From the NCBI GenBank assembly GCA_022821235.1, contig JAJEEA010000492.1, forward strand, positions 1 to 38,032: a stretch of DNA of 38,032 bases, given 5' to 3'. This DNA is from Vicinamibacteria bacterium. GTDB taxonomy: Bacteria; Acidobacteriota; Vicinamibacteria; Vicinamibacterales; UBA8438. Under the pieces are notes generated by a model. The model saw only the letters and a list, made by a program, of their open reading frames with translations. It was not told where the DNA came from and ran no database searches. The stretch's first letter is position 1. Each line of letters starts with the position of its first letter. The position numbers and the translations under genes are program-made. Positions 1-8,376 of the stretch are shown one piece after another.

Positions 1-26
1 GACGATGGGCGGGCTAGAGCCTGACA

Positions 27-60
27 GCGGGGGCCACCGGCGTGCGTCGGTGGCCCCCGC
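27..60. terminator. Perfect 13-bp stem hairpin, probable terminator
   Basis: Bases 27-39 (GCGGGGGCCACCG) are the exact reverse complement of bases 48-60, with an 8-base loop. No T-run follows on either side (the next bases are CGGTTTCGG), so it is not a textbook intrinsic terminator, but such T-poor hairpins are common at gene ends in very GC-rich genomes. It most likely ends a gene lying left of the window. Confidence 0.55.
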
Positions 61-403
61 CGGTTTCGGCGTCGACGCCTGCCTTGTCCGTCTACTTCTG
101 GCAGCGCGAACGAGCTGAGCCCCGCAACTAGTTGTAACCCAATGGCTTACTGGATTTAGGCGGCTGGTCGTTCTCTGAGCACTTCAGACCCTTGTAGCCG
201 CAAGCATTGGCAAACGAGCGTCTTCGTGTACTAAGGGTCATCCGCCCAACCCCAGATTCCCGCTAACGCTTAGCGTTCGCCCACTCCCGGGCGCGTCGCT
301 GCGCCTCGCTGAGGTCCGCTGCGAGTCAATCGGCCGAGGACTCCGCAGACTGCTGCGGGGATGTGGAATAGGGCGGAGGTGGAGATCGGTTTCGTGAGGG
401 GTG
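61..403. other. Non-coding stretch of lower GC, no gene seen
   Basis: About 340 bases without a convincing reading frame. Bases roughly 120-280 are visibly richer in A and T than the rest of the window. The only structure I see is a small palindrome, CGCTAA-CGC-TTAGCG, near 262-277. I could not fold a tRNA here. It may be the edge of an inserted or decayed element; nothing in the sequence proves that. Confidence 0.4.
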
Positions 404-667
404 TCAGACGGTCCGGTCGATGGTCCCGCTGCGCTTGGCAGCCTCGCCGGAGACGTGGAGAGGCGTCAACCGGTATACACGATCAGCGATCTTGGATGCA
501 CGCGCAATGTCCCCCGCACAGAGCGCGTCCCGGACGTCGTCGAGCTTGCAGGCGTCCTCCAGTCGCAGGTAGGGGGCCCAGCCGCCGTCGGCTTCCACCA
601 GCTCGACATCGACTTCCGCCGCGAACTCACCGCCTCGCACGAGTCTCGAGGTCGATCGGGTACTCAT
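404..667 (-). CDS. Small antitoxin-like protein paired with DUF4258 toxin
   Basis: An 87-residue protein read right to left. The ATG at 667 is chosen because it overlaps the stop of the upstream DUF4258 gene in an ATGA junction (667-664), a sign of translational coupling. The N-terminus (RGGEFAAEVDVELVEADGG) looks like a short beta-hairpin region, followed by LEDACKLDDVRDAL, a helical stretch. Small proteins of this pattern commonly sit directly after DUF4258 genes. I infer the antitoxin role from the pairing; I see no classical DNA-binding motif. A longer start at 697 would overlap the toxin gene further and is less likely. Confidence 0.6.
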   Translation of the reverse strand: MSTRSTSRLVRGGEFAAEVDVELVEADGGWAPYLRLEDACKLDDVRDALCAGDIARASKIADRVYRLTPLHVSGEAAKRSGTIDRTV

Positions 668-987
668 GATCGTCTCCTCAGCCACGTCTCGTCCCATCTC
701 GCGGGGTCGGGCCTGTACGCCGTGACGACGACGGCCGGCGACTCCTGTCCGGCGGGAATACCCCAGACTACATGAATCGGTCGATTCGCTCCATCGCGTT
801 GCAGGACGAGACAGCAGCGCCCTTTCGGATAGTCCGGATAGTCCTCGACCACGAGAGCCCCCGCGACCCCGGCGACGACATCACGAACCCGCACGGCATC
901 CGCCGCCAACTCTTCGGATCCATGAAGCGAGACTCGCACTTCGCCGCGTGCGACCAGCGCCCGGATCTGCTCGAGGGTGCTACTCAC
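664..987 (-). CDS. DUF4258 domain protein, putative toxin
   Basis: A 107-residue protein with the DUF4258 layout: an N-terminal helix (LEQIRALVARGEV), the conserved H-x-x-E-E-like segment (LHGSEELAADAV), then beta strands ending in HVVWGIPAG and VVVTAYRPDPARW. DUF4258 proteins resemble the RelE/ParE-type fold and are usually treated as toxin components. The GTG start at 987 is preceded by a GGAAG-type ribosome site. The partner gene begins inside its stop codon. Order is toxin first, antitoxin second, the reverse of most type II systems. No activity can be deduced from sequence alone. Confidence 0.7.
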   Translation of the reverse strand: MSSTLEQIRALVARGEVRVSLHGSEELAADAVRVRDVVAGVAGALVVEDYPDYPKGRCCLVLQRDGANRPIHVVWGIPAGQESPAVVVTAYRPDPARWDETWLRRRS

Positions 988-1036
988 ACGCTTCCGTCCG
1001 AGTGACCACGCACATCCAGTCGAAGAGGCGACTGTC

Positions 1037-2845
1037 CTACGGCGTCGGCAGCGCGAAGACGAAGATGTTGTTGCCGCTGCTCGGCCGCAGCTCCGGGGTC
1101 ATCGCGCTCCAGCGCGAGGCGTTGCCGCCGGTGCCGGTGCCGGCGACCACGTACTGGCGGCCGTCGACCGCGTAGGTCACCGGGAATCCGCTGACCGGCG
1201 AGCCGAGGTTGATCTCCCACAGCACTTCGCCCGTCTCGTCGTCGAGGGCCTTGAAGCGGCCGTTGATGTCGCCGACGAAGACGAGGCCGCCCGCCGTCGC
1301 CGCCAGCGACATGGTGGCGGAGCGCTGCTCGTGGGTCCACGCGACCGCCCCGGTCTCGGCCGAGATGGCCCAGACCGCGCCCAACTGGTCCGTGCCGGGG
1401 GCCAGCTCGTTGCGCATGCTCAGGCTGTAGAGCGACCGCCCGCCGTCGTCGAGGGGGGCCATGCGCGCGCAGGCGTTGCGCAGCGGCATGTACATGGTGT
1501 TGGTGCGCGGGCTGTAGGCGCCCGCCTCCCAGTCCTTGCCGCCCATGGCGGTGGGGCAGGTGAAGACCTCCTGCCCGAAGCCGCGGAAGACCGCCTCGGG
1601 GTTCTCGGTCACCGCGCCGGTCGCGCCGTCGATGCGGCTCACCACGTTCTGGGCCACGGTGGGGGTGGCCCACAGGAACTCGCCGGTCGCGCGGGCGAGG
1701 GTGTACACGATGCCGGTCTTGCCGGGGATGCCGGTCATCACCCGGCGCTCCTGTCCGGGCTGCAGGTTGGGGTTGATCCAGGTCACCGCCGTTGCGTCGG
1801 GCCGGACGACGGTGTCGACGAGCAGGCGCTCGAAGGGGTGGTCGAGGTCCCAGTGGTCGTTCAGGTGCTGGTAGTACCAGACGATCTCGCCGGTGTCGGC
1901 GTCGAGGGCCAGCGTCGAGTGGTGGTAGAGGTGGGGCATGTCGGCGCCTCCCACCATGAACTTGGGCGCCGGCGAGGTCACCGAGGTGCCGATGTAGAGC
2001 AGGTTCAGCTCGGGGTCGAAGCTGGGGGCCATCCACGTGCCGACGTGGCGGCGGTCCTGGTCGGGCACCCCGCCCCACGTCTCGTCGCCGGGCTCGCCGG
2101 GGGCGGGGGTGGTGCGGCGCCGCCACAGCTCCTCGCCCGTCCGCGCGTCGTGGGCGGTGATGACGCAGGCCTCGGGCCCCGCCGCCGGCATGCAGCTCCG
2201 GCCCGAGACGACCTTGCCGTTGGCGATGATGGGCCCCGTGCTCTGGTTCGCGGGATGGGTCCGGTAGTCGAGGACGCGGGTCTCCCACACCAGCTCGCCG
2301 GTCTGCGCGTCGAGGGCGAAGACGTACTCGTCGACGCTGGTGTCGATGATGAGGTCGTCGTAGATGGCGAGGTTCCGGTTGGTCGTGCAGACGCCGGGCA
2401 TGATGCGCTCGCAGGCGTCGTCGGGGAGGTCGCGGCGGTACTCCCAGAGCAGGTCCCCCGTCGCGGCGTCGATGGCCTGGATGACGTCGCTCGGGTTCGG
2501 CATGTAGAGGACGCCGTCGTAGACGAGCGGCGTGCCCTGCTGGCGGCCGCCGGGGCTGAGCGCCCGCGACCACACCATCCGCAGGTCGCCGACGTTGTCC
2601 CGGTCGATCTGGTCGAGGGGGCTGTAGCCCCAGCCGTCGAGGGTGCGGCGCCACATGAGCCAGTCGTCCGGCGCCGGCGCCTGCAGCATCTCGTCGGTGA
2701 CGGGAACGAACTCCGCGGGGGCCTGCGCGAGGGCGGCGGGGGCGGCGGCGAACGTGGCCGCGAGGACGAATCCGAGGAGCGGGCGGCCTCGGCCGACGTC
2801 CTCACGGCGGACTCCCCATCCCGCGGCACGCGCTGTCATCTTCAT
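1037..2845 (-). CDS. PQQ-dependent alcohol dehydrogenase-like quinoprotein, secreted
   Basis: A 602-residue beta-propeller protein of the quinoprotein dehydrogenase family, which oxidises alcohols or sugars in the periplasm using pyrroloquinoline quinone. The start at 2845 (MKM) follows GGGGAG eight bases upstream. A basic N-terminus and hydrophobic stretch end in AALAQA, giving a signal peptide of about 41 residues. Propeller blades are marked by repeated motifs such as IQAIDAATGDLLWEYR, VFALDAQTGELVWET and LALDADTGEIVWYY. The tryptophan-docking motifs and the NNIFVFALP ending fit the family. There is no CxxCH haem motif, so this is not the fused quinohaemoprotein type and would need a separate electron acceptor. 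It stands alone, divergent from the Uma2 gene; no pqq biosynthesis genes are in view. The substrate cannot be told. Confidence 0.88.
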   Translation of the reverse strand: MKMTARAAGWGVRREDVGRGRPLLGFVLAATFAAAPAALAQAPAEFVPVTDEMLQAPAPDDWLMWRRTLDGWGYSPLDQIDRDNVGDLRMVWSRALSPGGRQQGTPLVYDGVLYMPNPSDVIQAIDAATGDLLWEYRRDLPDDACERIMPGVCTTNRNLAIYDDLIIDTSVDEYVFALDAQTGELVWETRVLDYRTHPANQSTGPIIANGKVVSGRSCMPAAGPEACVITAHDARTGEELWRRRTTPAPGEPGDETWGGVPDQDRRHVGTWMAPSFDPELNLLYIGTSVTSPAPKFMVGGADMPHLYHHSTLALDADTGEIVWYYQHLNDHWDLDHPFERLLVDTVVRPDATAVTWINPNLQPGQERRVMTGIPGKTGIVYTLARATGEFLWATPTVAQNVVSRIDGATGAVTENPEAVFRGFGQEVFTCPTAMGGKDWEAGAYSPRTNTMYMPLRNACARMAPLDDGGRSLYSLSMRNELAPGTDQLGAVWAISAETGAVAWTHEQRSATMSLAATAGGLVFVGDINGRFKALDDETGEVLWEINLGSPVSGFPVTYAVDGRQYVVAGTGTGGNASRWSAMTPELRPSSGNNIFVFALPTP

Positions 2846-3149
2846 CGGTTCACTCCCCGGAATGCGCGGCGAACGCCGCCGCCGTCCGCTGCACGCGGAA
2901 ACTGAGGCGGCCAGCCTACCGCATGTCATCGGGCGGTTCAACGAACCGGCTCCGTGGAGCCGCCGCCCCCGCTCCGCGCCCGCGGTTCGCCCGCGCGGGC
3001 ACCCGGCGGCATCGCCCCGGCTGGCGTATGATGGGGGAAAGCGCCGCTCCCCCGTCGGCGGCAAGTCGGCCGGGACGGTGGTGGCGCGGCGGCCCTTCGG
3101 CGGCCCGCGGGCATCGGGCACCAACGCGCGTCGAGCCGGGATACGACAC
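2846..3149. other. Divergent intergenic region between quinoprotein and Uma2 genes
   Basis: About 300 bases that must hold the promoters of both flanking genes. On the plus strand TATGAT at 3026-3031 is a good -10 match, but no clear -35 sits 17 bases upstream and the start codon is over 110 bases away. A GGGGGA/TCCCCC stem follows at about 3032-3052. Reading frames crossing this region lack signals and are taken as GC-rich shadows. Confidence 0.35.
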
Positions 3150-4232
3150 ATGACGACACCCGAAGCCACCCTCGCCCGCTCTCCGTCGTCCCCGGGACCT
3201 CCGACGCCGGCGGCGCCGCCCGGCGACGGCGCCGGCGCCGGTCCCGTCGGGGCTGTGCCCGACTCGCCGGCCCCGGTCGTCGACGAGTTCCCGGGCTGCG
3301 TGGCGGTGCACATCTCCCGCGACGAGATCGACGACTACGAGGGCCGCATCGAGGTCTGGGACGCCGCCACCGAGACCGCCATGGTGGTGTGCGAGCCGGC
3401 CAGCATCTACCACGAGCACCCGTCGCAGCGCCTCGCCCAGATGACCGCCCTGATCGCGCTGACGCGGGGCTCGCCCATCGAAGTGTTCGGCTCGGCCGAC
3501 ATCCTGCTGCGGGACGGGCACGGCAGGCCGCGGCGCATCATGGAGGCGGATCAGTCCGTCTATCTGAACCCGGAACGCGACCGCCCCCCCGGCCCGTCGA
3601 TGGTGGTGGGCGAGGACGTGCTGCCGGACGTGGTGGTCGAGGTCGATCACACCACCGACGCCCGCCGCCGCAAGCTCGCGCTGTACGAGTCGTGGCGCCT
3701 GCCCGAGGTGTGGGTTGAAGTGCCGGACGCGCGCGCGCCGAGCCGGGCCGCGAGCCGCAAGCCGGGCGTGACGATTCACGTCCTGCACCCCGGCGGCTAC
3801 CGCCCTTCGCCCGAGAGCCGGGCGTTCCCGAGCTGGACGGCGGCGGAGATTCATCGCGCGATGAACGAGCCGACGTTGTCAGTGGAGACGATGGCGGTCC
3901 TGGAACGGGTCGGCCGGGCGCTGCGCGAACGGGACGGCACGGGCGCGCGCGACGCTCCCCTGCTGTTGCGGGCCCGCGCCGCGGGCCGGGCCCAGGGACG
4001 GGCGGAGGGCCGGACCGAGGGACGGGCGGAAGGACGTGCCGAGCAGCGGGCGCTGCTGCGCCGCCTGGCGGCGCGGCGGTTCGGCGCGCGAACGGCGGAA
4101 GGGCTGGCCGGACTGCTCGCCGGCATCGACGACCCCGCCCACCTGGCCGAAGTGGGCGACTGGATCGTCGTGTGCGCCACCGGCGCCGAGCTGCTCGACC
4201 GGTGTTCGCGCCCGCGCGACCCGCGTGCATGA
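3150..4232 (+). CDS. Uma2-family (DUF820) nuclease with Rpn/DUF4351-like tail
   Basis: A 360-residue protein. The ATG at 3150 is the last reasonable start before homology begins; a longer frame open from 2643 antisense to the quinoprotein gene is rejected. The core (residues about 45-245) is an Uma2 PD-(D/E)XK-type fold: LPDVVVEV gives the acidic pair, and RRRKLALYE followed by LPEVWVEV gives the lysine strand. The C-terminal third has a repetitive linker of GRAEGR units (about 275-295), then LLRRLAARRFG and a helical ending resembling the DUF4351 tail of Rpn recombination-promoting nucleases. Proteins of this kind occur in many copies in some genomes; their role is uncertain. The N-terminal 40 residues are proline/alanine-rich and probably disordered. 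It stands alone on its strand. Confidence 0.75.
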   Translation: MTTPEATLARSPSSPGPPTPAAPPGDGAGAGPVGAVPDSPAPVVDEFPGCVAVHISRDEIDDYEGRIEVWDAATETAMVVCEPASIYHEHPSQRLAQMTALIALTRGSPIEVFGSADILLRDGHGRPRRIMEADQSVYLNPERDRPPGPSMVVGEDVLPDVVVEVDHTTDARRRKLALYESWRLPEVWVEVPDARAPSRAASRKPGVTIHVLHPGGYRPSPESRAFPSWTAAEIHRAMNEPTLSVETMAVLERVGRALRERDGTGARDAPLLLRARAAGRAQGRAEGRTEGRAEGRAEQRALLRRLAARRFGARTAEGLAGLLAGIDDPAHLAEVGDWIVVCATGAELLDRCSRPRDPRA

Positions 4233-4627
4233 GGACGGACTTCGATCCCGCGGGATGCCTGTTGTGCAGTCCACCGAGAATGCACATCAGAATAGGTACT
4301 GACCGTGCCCGATGCCGATGACGGACCGAGACGCGACGTCTCCGGGCGACGGAGACCAGAGTGAACGGATCAGCCGTGTGAGCGCAGAACCGTGTTGCGG
4401 ACTTGCGAGATGCCATACCAGCAGAGTTGGTTGGGCGGCAATGGGGAGCCGCAGGTGACGACTTCCGGGCCTGGACAGTGATCGACAGGAGTTGCCGACC
4501 GGACCCGGCCGAAGCTCATCCTCCACTGCACGCGGCACCTGATGCGGGGCACGCTCTCTCCATCGGCGTCCCAGGCGCCTGCCTCAATCGCCCAGACCAC
4601 CGACGAGTCGACACGTTCAGAAGACCC
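4233..4627 (+). other. Intergenic region upstream of the VWA operon, no gene seen
   Basis: About 395 bases with lower GC than the genes on either side. It holds a perfect 12-base palindrome, ATCCCGCGGGAT, at 4245-4256, just beyond the Uma2 stop. An open frame from 4403 runs into the next gene, but its upstream part has no recognisable sequence and no good ribosome site. The operon promoter is presumably here; I cannot place it. Confidence 0.35.
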
Positions 4628-6070
4628 ATGACCCTGGCCATGCTCCGAACCGGCGCTCCGTGGGCGATCCGGCTTGCGCTGGCCGCCGCGCCGATGGCGG
4701 CGTCCGCCGCGCAGCCCGATGCCGGCGGAATCGCCGTCGGCGAGACCGAGGACGGCGGAGCGGCGGCCCGCGGAGCGGCGGGCGGCGGGGCGGGGGCCTT
4801 GGCCGACGCGACCGCGGTCGACGCGCTGCGGTGCTGGCGGCGGGTGGACCGGAACGCGGTCTACGTCGGCGAACGGTTCACGATGACGGTGACGTGCCGG
4901 ACGGTGGAGACCGAGGCGGCGCGGACGCGGCTCGACGAAGCGGCGCTCGAGCCCGCCACCATCGACGCGACCCCCTTCGAGGTCCTCTCCGGCGAGCGCT
5001 TCGACGACGTCCCGACCGGGCCCTATCGCTTCTCGCAGCACGACTACACGCTGCGCCTGATCGCCGAGAGCGGCTTCGGCGAAGACGTGGAGATCCCCGC
5101 CCTCGAGCTCCCGTACCGGATCGAGCGGCGGGTGGGCAACGGCCCGGCCCTCGCGGGACGCGAGCTGACGTACATCCTGCCGGCCGAATCGGTCCGGCTC
5201 CTGTCGCTGGTCCCCGACGCGGTTGACGACATCCGCGACCTGCCGCCGGCCGGCTTCGGGGCCGCGCAGGCGGGCGAGCTGCGGGCCAACGTGCTGGGGC
5301 TGTTGTCGGCGCTCCTCGGGGTCGCCGCCCTCGGCCTCGTCGCGCTCGGCGCGCTGCGCGTCTTGCGCGACCGCAATGGCGTCGCGGCGGTGACGGAGAA
5401 GCGGCTCTCGCCCGCCCTCGCCGCCCGCCGCGCGCTCGACGAGCTGGTCCGGGTGCGCGGGGCCGCGGCCGGCGCCGGCTGGACGCGCGACGCGGCGGGA
5501 CGCGCCCTCGCCGCACTCCGCATCGCGAGCGCGGTGGCGCTGGGCCGGCCCGTCACCCAGTCGCTGATGGCCGCCGGCGAGGCGCCGCGGGACGGGCAGT
5601 TGCAGGTGCGCCACGGGCTGCTCGGCCGCCGCACCGCGGCCCTCTCGTCGAGCGTCACCGCCGCCGATTGGCGCGCGCCCCACCGGGACGACGGGACGGA
5701 ACCGCTTCCCGGCGACACCGGACCTCTCGCCGGCCCGACCGTACAAGGGGCCGCCGCGGCCGGTCGTCTCGCCGGCGAGTCGACGGCGACCGACCTCCAG
5801 CGGGCGATGACCCTGCTCACGGCGTTCCGCTACGCGCGCGGCAACGGGACGGCAGACACCGGCGCAGAACCCGACGCGCTCACGCGAGCTCTCGACGCCG
5901 GCATCGGCCAGGTCGCGGGGCTCCGCTGGCGAGCGCTCGCGCCGGTGCGGCACTTCGATCGTTGGGCCGACGCCGTCCGCCGAACCTGGCCGTCCCCGGC
6001 GAGGCCACCGGTTGCACCGCGCCCGGAGAGCGCCGCCGAACCGCCCACGCGCCCACCCGACGAGGCGTGA
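4628..6070 (+). CDS. BatD-like membrane protein of VWA operon
   Basis: A 480-residue protein with a signal peptide (LALAAAPMAASAAQ), an Ig-like exported region (about residues 60-210, e.g. VYVGERFTMTVTCRTVE and PALELPYRIERRVGN), one membrane span near residues 215-245 (LLGVAALGLVALGALRVLR), and a cytoplasmic tail of over 200 residues. This arrangement matches BatD (oxygen-tolerance family), which accompanies BatA/BatB VWA proteins. The tail is rich in alanine, proline and arginine and is not recognisable. The start at 4628 precedes the signal peptide by a few residues; 4640 would also do. Two VWA genes and a TPR-like gene follow on the same strand. MoxR ATPase and DUF58 genes, usual partners, are absent upstream. 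The assignment rests on architecture and neighbours. Confidence 0.65.
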   Translation: MTLAMLRTGAPWAIRLALAAAPMAASAAQPDAGGIAVGETEDGGAAARGAAGGGAGALADATAVDALRCWRRVDRNAVYVGERFTMTVTCRTVETEAARTRLDEAALEPATIDATPFEVLSGERFDDVPTGPYRFSQHDYTLRLIAESGFGEDVEIPALELPYRIERRVGNGPALAGRELTYILPAESVRLLSLVPDAVDDIRDLPPAGFGAAQAGELRANVLGLLSALLGVAALGLVALGALRVLRDRNGVAAVTEKRLSPALAARRALDELVRVRGAAAGAGWTRDAAGRALAALRIASAVALGRPVTQSLMAAGEAPRDGQLQVRHGLLGRRTAALSSSVTAADWRAPHRDDGTEPLPGDTGPLAGPTVQGAAAAGRLAGESTATDLQRAMTLLTAFRYARGNGTADTGAEPDALTRALDAGIGQVAGLRWRALAPVRHFDRWADAVRRTWPSPARPPVAPRPESAAEPPTRPPDEA

Positions 6071-6188
6071 GGAAGCCGCATGTCGGGCGCAGGCAGCCGA
6101 CGAAGGACGCAAGGCGCGATGCATCGCGGTTCGAATGCGACGGGGACTCTCGCTCGGGCGGCTGGCCCCAACTGACGAGGCAAGCGCC

Positions 6189-7286
6189 GTGGAGACGCTG
6201 ACCACCATCCTCGATCGCCTGCGACTCACCTTGGCGGAGCTGGGCGGGATGTCCCTGTCCACCCTGCCCCTGCCGCGGCGCGACGAGACGGTGATCGCCC
6301 TGGGGGTGCTGGCCCTCCTCGCGCTGGCGGGGCTGCTCGTGCGCGCCGTGGTCCGCGCGCGCGCCGGCCGCAGCCACCTCGTCCTGCCGACGCTGCTCCC
6401 CGCCGCCATCACCCGCCGCTCGGCCCTCGCGCCGCTCCGCCACGCGCCGTTCGTGCTGGTCCTGGCCGGCCTGCCGTTCTTCGCGGTCGCCCTCGCCGAC
6501 CCCCACACCGCGCTGGTCCAGGAGCGCGCGACGTATCCGGGACACCGCATCGCCATCCTCATCGACGCCTCGCTCAGCATGGACAGCTCGTTCGCCACCG
6601 ACCAGCTCGGCTGGGGCAACACGTTCCTCGCCAACGCCGCCGCCGCCGAGTACTTCGTGCGGCGGCGCATGGAGGGGTCGCACCGCGACCTCGTGTCGCT
6701 GGTGCAGTTCGGGGGCGAGGCGTACGTGGTCACCCCGTTCACCAACGACTACGAGAACGTGCTGCTGAGCCTCGGCCTCATCGGGACGCCCGAGGAGTAC
6801 GACCGCTTTCCCGACCACGGGACCCTGATCATGCGCGCGATCAGCCGCGGCGTGCAGCTCTTCCGCACCTTCGACTTCCTGCGGGCGCAGGGCAACCTGA
6901 TGGTGGTGTTCAGCGACGGGCAGGACACCCACGCGGTCTACGAGGGGCAGTCGCTCGACGACATCCTGCAGGAGGCGGCGGACAACTCCATACCGGTCTA
7001 CTTCATCCGGACCGCCTACGACCAGGGGCTCGGCGACGTCCTGCCCGACATCACCTGGAAGCTGGCCGTCGAGAAGACCGGGGGCCGCTTTTACCCCGCC
7101 GCCGACGAGGCCGCGATCCTGCAGGCGGTGCACGAGATAGACGAGCTGTCGGCGGGCGAGATCGAGGTCACTCAGTACGTGGCCCACCAGCCCCGCTTCC
7201 CGCCGTTCGCGCTCGCCGCGACCGGCCTGTGGAGCCTCGCCCTGGTCCTGGGGCTCGGCGTGAAGCCGTTCAGGAGGTTCCCGTGA
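6189..7286 (+). CDS. VWA domain membrane protein, BatA-type
   Basis: A 365-residue protein. Two N-terminal membrane spans (about residues 34-56 and 86-104) are followed by a von Willebrand factor A domain with an intact metal-ion-dependent adhesion site, DASLS (D126, S128, S130), and a third span near the end (LAATGLWSLALVLGLG). This is the BatA/BatB layout: a VWA domain held at the membrane between spans. GTG 6189 is preferred because GAGG lies eight bases upstream; ATG 6135 and ATG 6249 are alternatives. The last codons (GVKPFRRFP, TGA) are part of a sequence repeated twice more downstream, and the stop overlaps a GTG in a GTGA junction. It probably works with the BatD-like and second VWA proteins in a membrane complex; BatA-type operons have been linked to stress tolerance, but no function can be fixed here. 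Confidence 0.75.
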   Translation: METLTTILDRLRLTLAELGGMSLSTLPLPRRDETVIALGVLALLALAGLLVRAVVRARAGRSHLVLPTLLPAAITRRSALAPLRHAPFVLVLAGLPFFAVALADPHTALVQERATYPGHRIAILIDASLSMDSSFATDQLGWGNTFLANAAAAEYFVRRRMEGSHRDLVSLVQFGGEAYVVTPFTNDYENVLLSLGLIGTPEEYDRFPDHGTLIMRAISRGVQLFRTFDFLRAQGNLMVVFSDGQDTHAVYEGQSLDDILQEAADNSIPVYFIRTAYDQGLGDVLPDITWKLAVEKTGGRFYPAADEAAILQAVHEIDELSAGEIEVTQYVAHQPRFPPFALAATGLWSLALVLGLGVKPFRRFP

Positions 7287-7417
7287 GGAGCCCGGCGTGG
7301 GCGCCGGCACCCGCCGCGGACCGGCGTGAAGCCGTTCAGGAGGTTCCCGTGAGGCGCCCGGCACTGTCCCCGTCACCGCCGCGGCTCGGCGTGAAGCCGT
7401 TCAGGAGGTTCCCGTGA
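7256..7417 (+). repeat. Triplicated gene junction (31-bp core, period 65-66 bp)
   Basis: A 31-base unit occurs at 7256-7286, 7322-7352 and 7387-7417. Each contains GTGAAGCCGTTC, the ribosome site AGGAGG and GTGA. The first copy is the true 3' end of the VWA gene and the third supplies the ribosome site and GTG start (7414) of the next gene. The 34-35 base spacers are also related (both begin GG-GCCCGGC and end near CCGCGG). From GTG 7283 a 44-codon frame runs to the TGA at 7415-7417, so VWA gene, mini-ORF and next gene are linked by two GTGA overlaps. The mini-ORF product resembles no known protein. Confidence 0.9.
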
Positions 7418-8103
7418 AGACCGCGCTGCGCTACCTCGTGCCCGCCCTGCTCCTCGCCGCCGCGGCCCTCGTGCTGCTCGCGGGCAGCCGGCTCGAGCGG
7501 CGGCTCGCGGCGGCCGACCGCGCCCTGGCGACCCTCGATCTCGCCGGCGCGGCGGCGGGGTACGACGGGGTCGCGGCGTCGCTGGCGACGACCGCGCGCA
7601 TTCCCGGGCTGCTCGGCGGGTTGCGCGACACGGTGGCGGTGAAGCAGGCCGCGGTGCGGTACTGGCGCGGCGACTACCTCCCCATCGTCACGTTCTATGA
7701 CTCGCCCGACAGCCCCAGCATCGCGGGCAACGCCGACCTGCAGCTCCTCGTCGCCAACGCGCGCTACCGCGCCGGCCAGCGCCCGGACGCGAGCCGCGAC
7801 ATGGCCCTGGGCGCCCTCGACCGGGCCATCGGCGTCTACCGGCGCGTGATCGAGGCCAACGACGGACATCCCGACGCCGCGTTCAACTACGAGCTGATGG
7901 TGCGCCTGCGCGCCCGCATCGCGGCCGGGGACCCGGTGCCGGACGTGCGGCCGCCGAGCGTGCCGGGCAACGAAGGGACGGAGCCCGAGGAGGCGGACAT
8001 GGAGGACATTCAGATCTACGTGCCCCGCGACCGCTTCGTCGAGCCGGAGGAGACCGAGGACCCGACCATCGGCGAGAGCGCGCCCATCCGCCGGCGCGGC
8101 TGA
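7414..8103 (+). CDS. Membrane-anchored TPR-like protein, BatC-type position
   Basis: A 229-residue protein that starts at GTG 7414, five bases after a perfect AGGAGG. An N-terminal hydrophobic segment (LVPALLLAAAALVLLAG) is a membrane anchor or signal. The middle has helical, TPR-like features: LQLLVANARYRAGQ, LDRAIGVYRRVIEANDGHPDAAFNYELM. The tail is acidic and proline-rich (EPEEADMEDIQIYVP) and ends in IRRRG. It lies between two VWA genes, where BatC/BatE-type TPR proteins are usually found, and probably acts as a scaffold on the outer face of the membrane. The family is weakly conserved, so this is a role by context. Its 3' end (FVEPEETEDPTIGE) loosely resembles the peptide coded in the repeat that follows. 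Confidence 0.6.
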   Translation: MKTALRYLVPALLLAAAALVLLAGSRLERRLAAADRALATLDLAGAAAGYDGVAASLATTARIPGLLGGLRDTVAVKQAAVRYWRGDYLPIVTFYDSPDSPSIAGNADLQLLVANARYRAGQRPDASRDMALGALDRAIGVYRRVIEANDGHPDAAFNYELMVRLRARIAAGDPVPDVRPPSVPGNEGTEPEEADMEDIQIYVPRDRFVEPEETEDPTIGESAPIRRRG

Positions 8104-8242
8104 GTGTGTTCCGTTCGCCATGTTCCGGCCGGGCGAGAGCTGCAGCACCGCCGTAGACGCCCATGTTCGCGGAATATCGCGCGAAGGGACCTTCACCCCA
8201 CGGGCAGCCCATACGGCGAATTCTCGTTCCCGGGCATCGCAG

Positions 8243-8376
8243 CAGAAGAAGACGTGGCCGACTTCGTTGACGTGACACCGGAACGAGACGAGACGAGGAT
8301 CGGCCGTGCGAGAAGACGACCTGGCGGAGTTCGTTGATGTAACACCGGGAACGATGCGATACGAGGACCGGCCGTG
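8243..8376 (+). repeat. Duplicated start region before second VWA gene (period 68 bp)
   Basis: The 270-base gap before the second VWA gene holds two imperfect copies of a 68-base unit, about 8243-8308 and 8309-8376. Both contain TTCGTTGA(C/T)GT(G/A)ACACCGG and end in ACGAGGA(T/C)CGGCCGTG, that is, a GAGG ribosome site and a GTG. The second GTG (8374) starts the real gene. From the first GTG (8306) a 23-codon frame runs to a TGA at 8375-8377 that overlaps the real start as GTGA. The two copies read as EDVADFVDVTPERDE and DDLAEFVDVTPGTMR in their own frames, suggesting they once coded. A 77-codon frame with no recognisable product fills 8104-8337. Confidence 0.8.

Noticed and set aside
120-280. 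tRNA gene or attachment site in the lower-GC start of the window
   Set aside because: No cloverleaf could be drawn, and no second copy of any part was found.
977-2905. 642-codon frame antisense to the quinoprotein gene
   Set aside because: Low-complexity shadow; the opposite strand has a signal peptide, ribosome site and full propeller.
6055-6191. A further junction duplication between the BatD-like and first VWA genes (GACGAGG followed by ATG or GTG at 6080, 6119 and 6189)
   Set aside because: The shared piece is only about ten bases and the spacing is irregular; it could be chance or a very old event.
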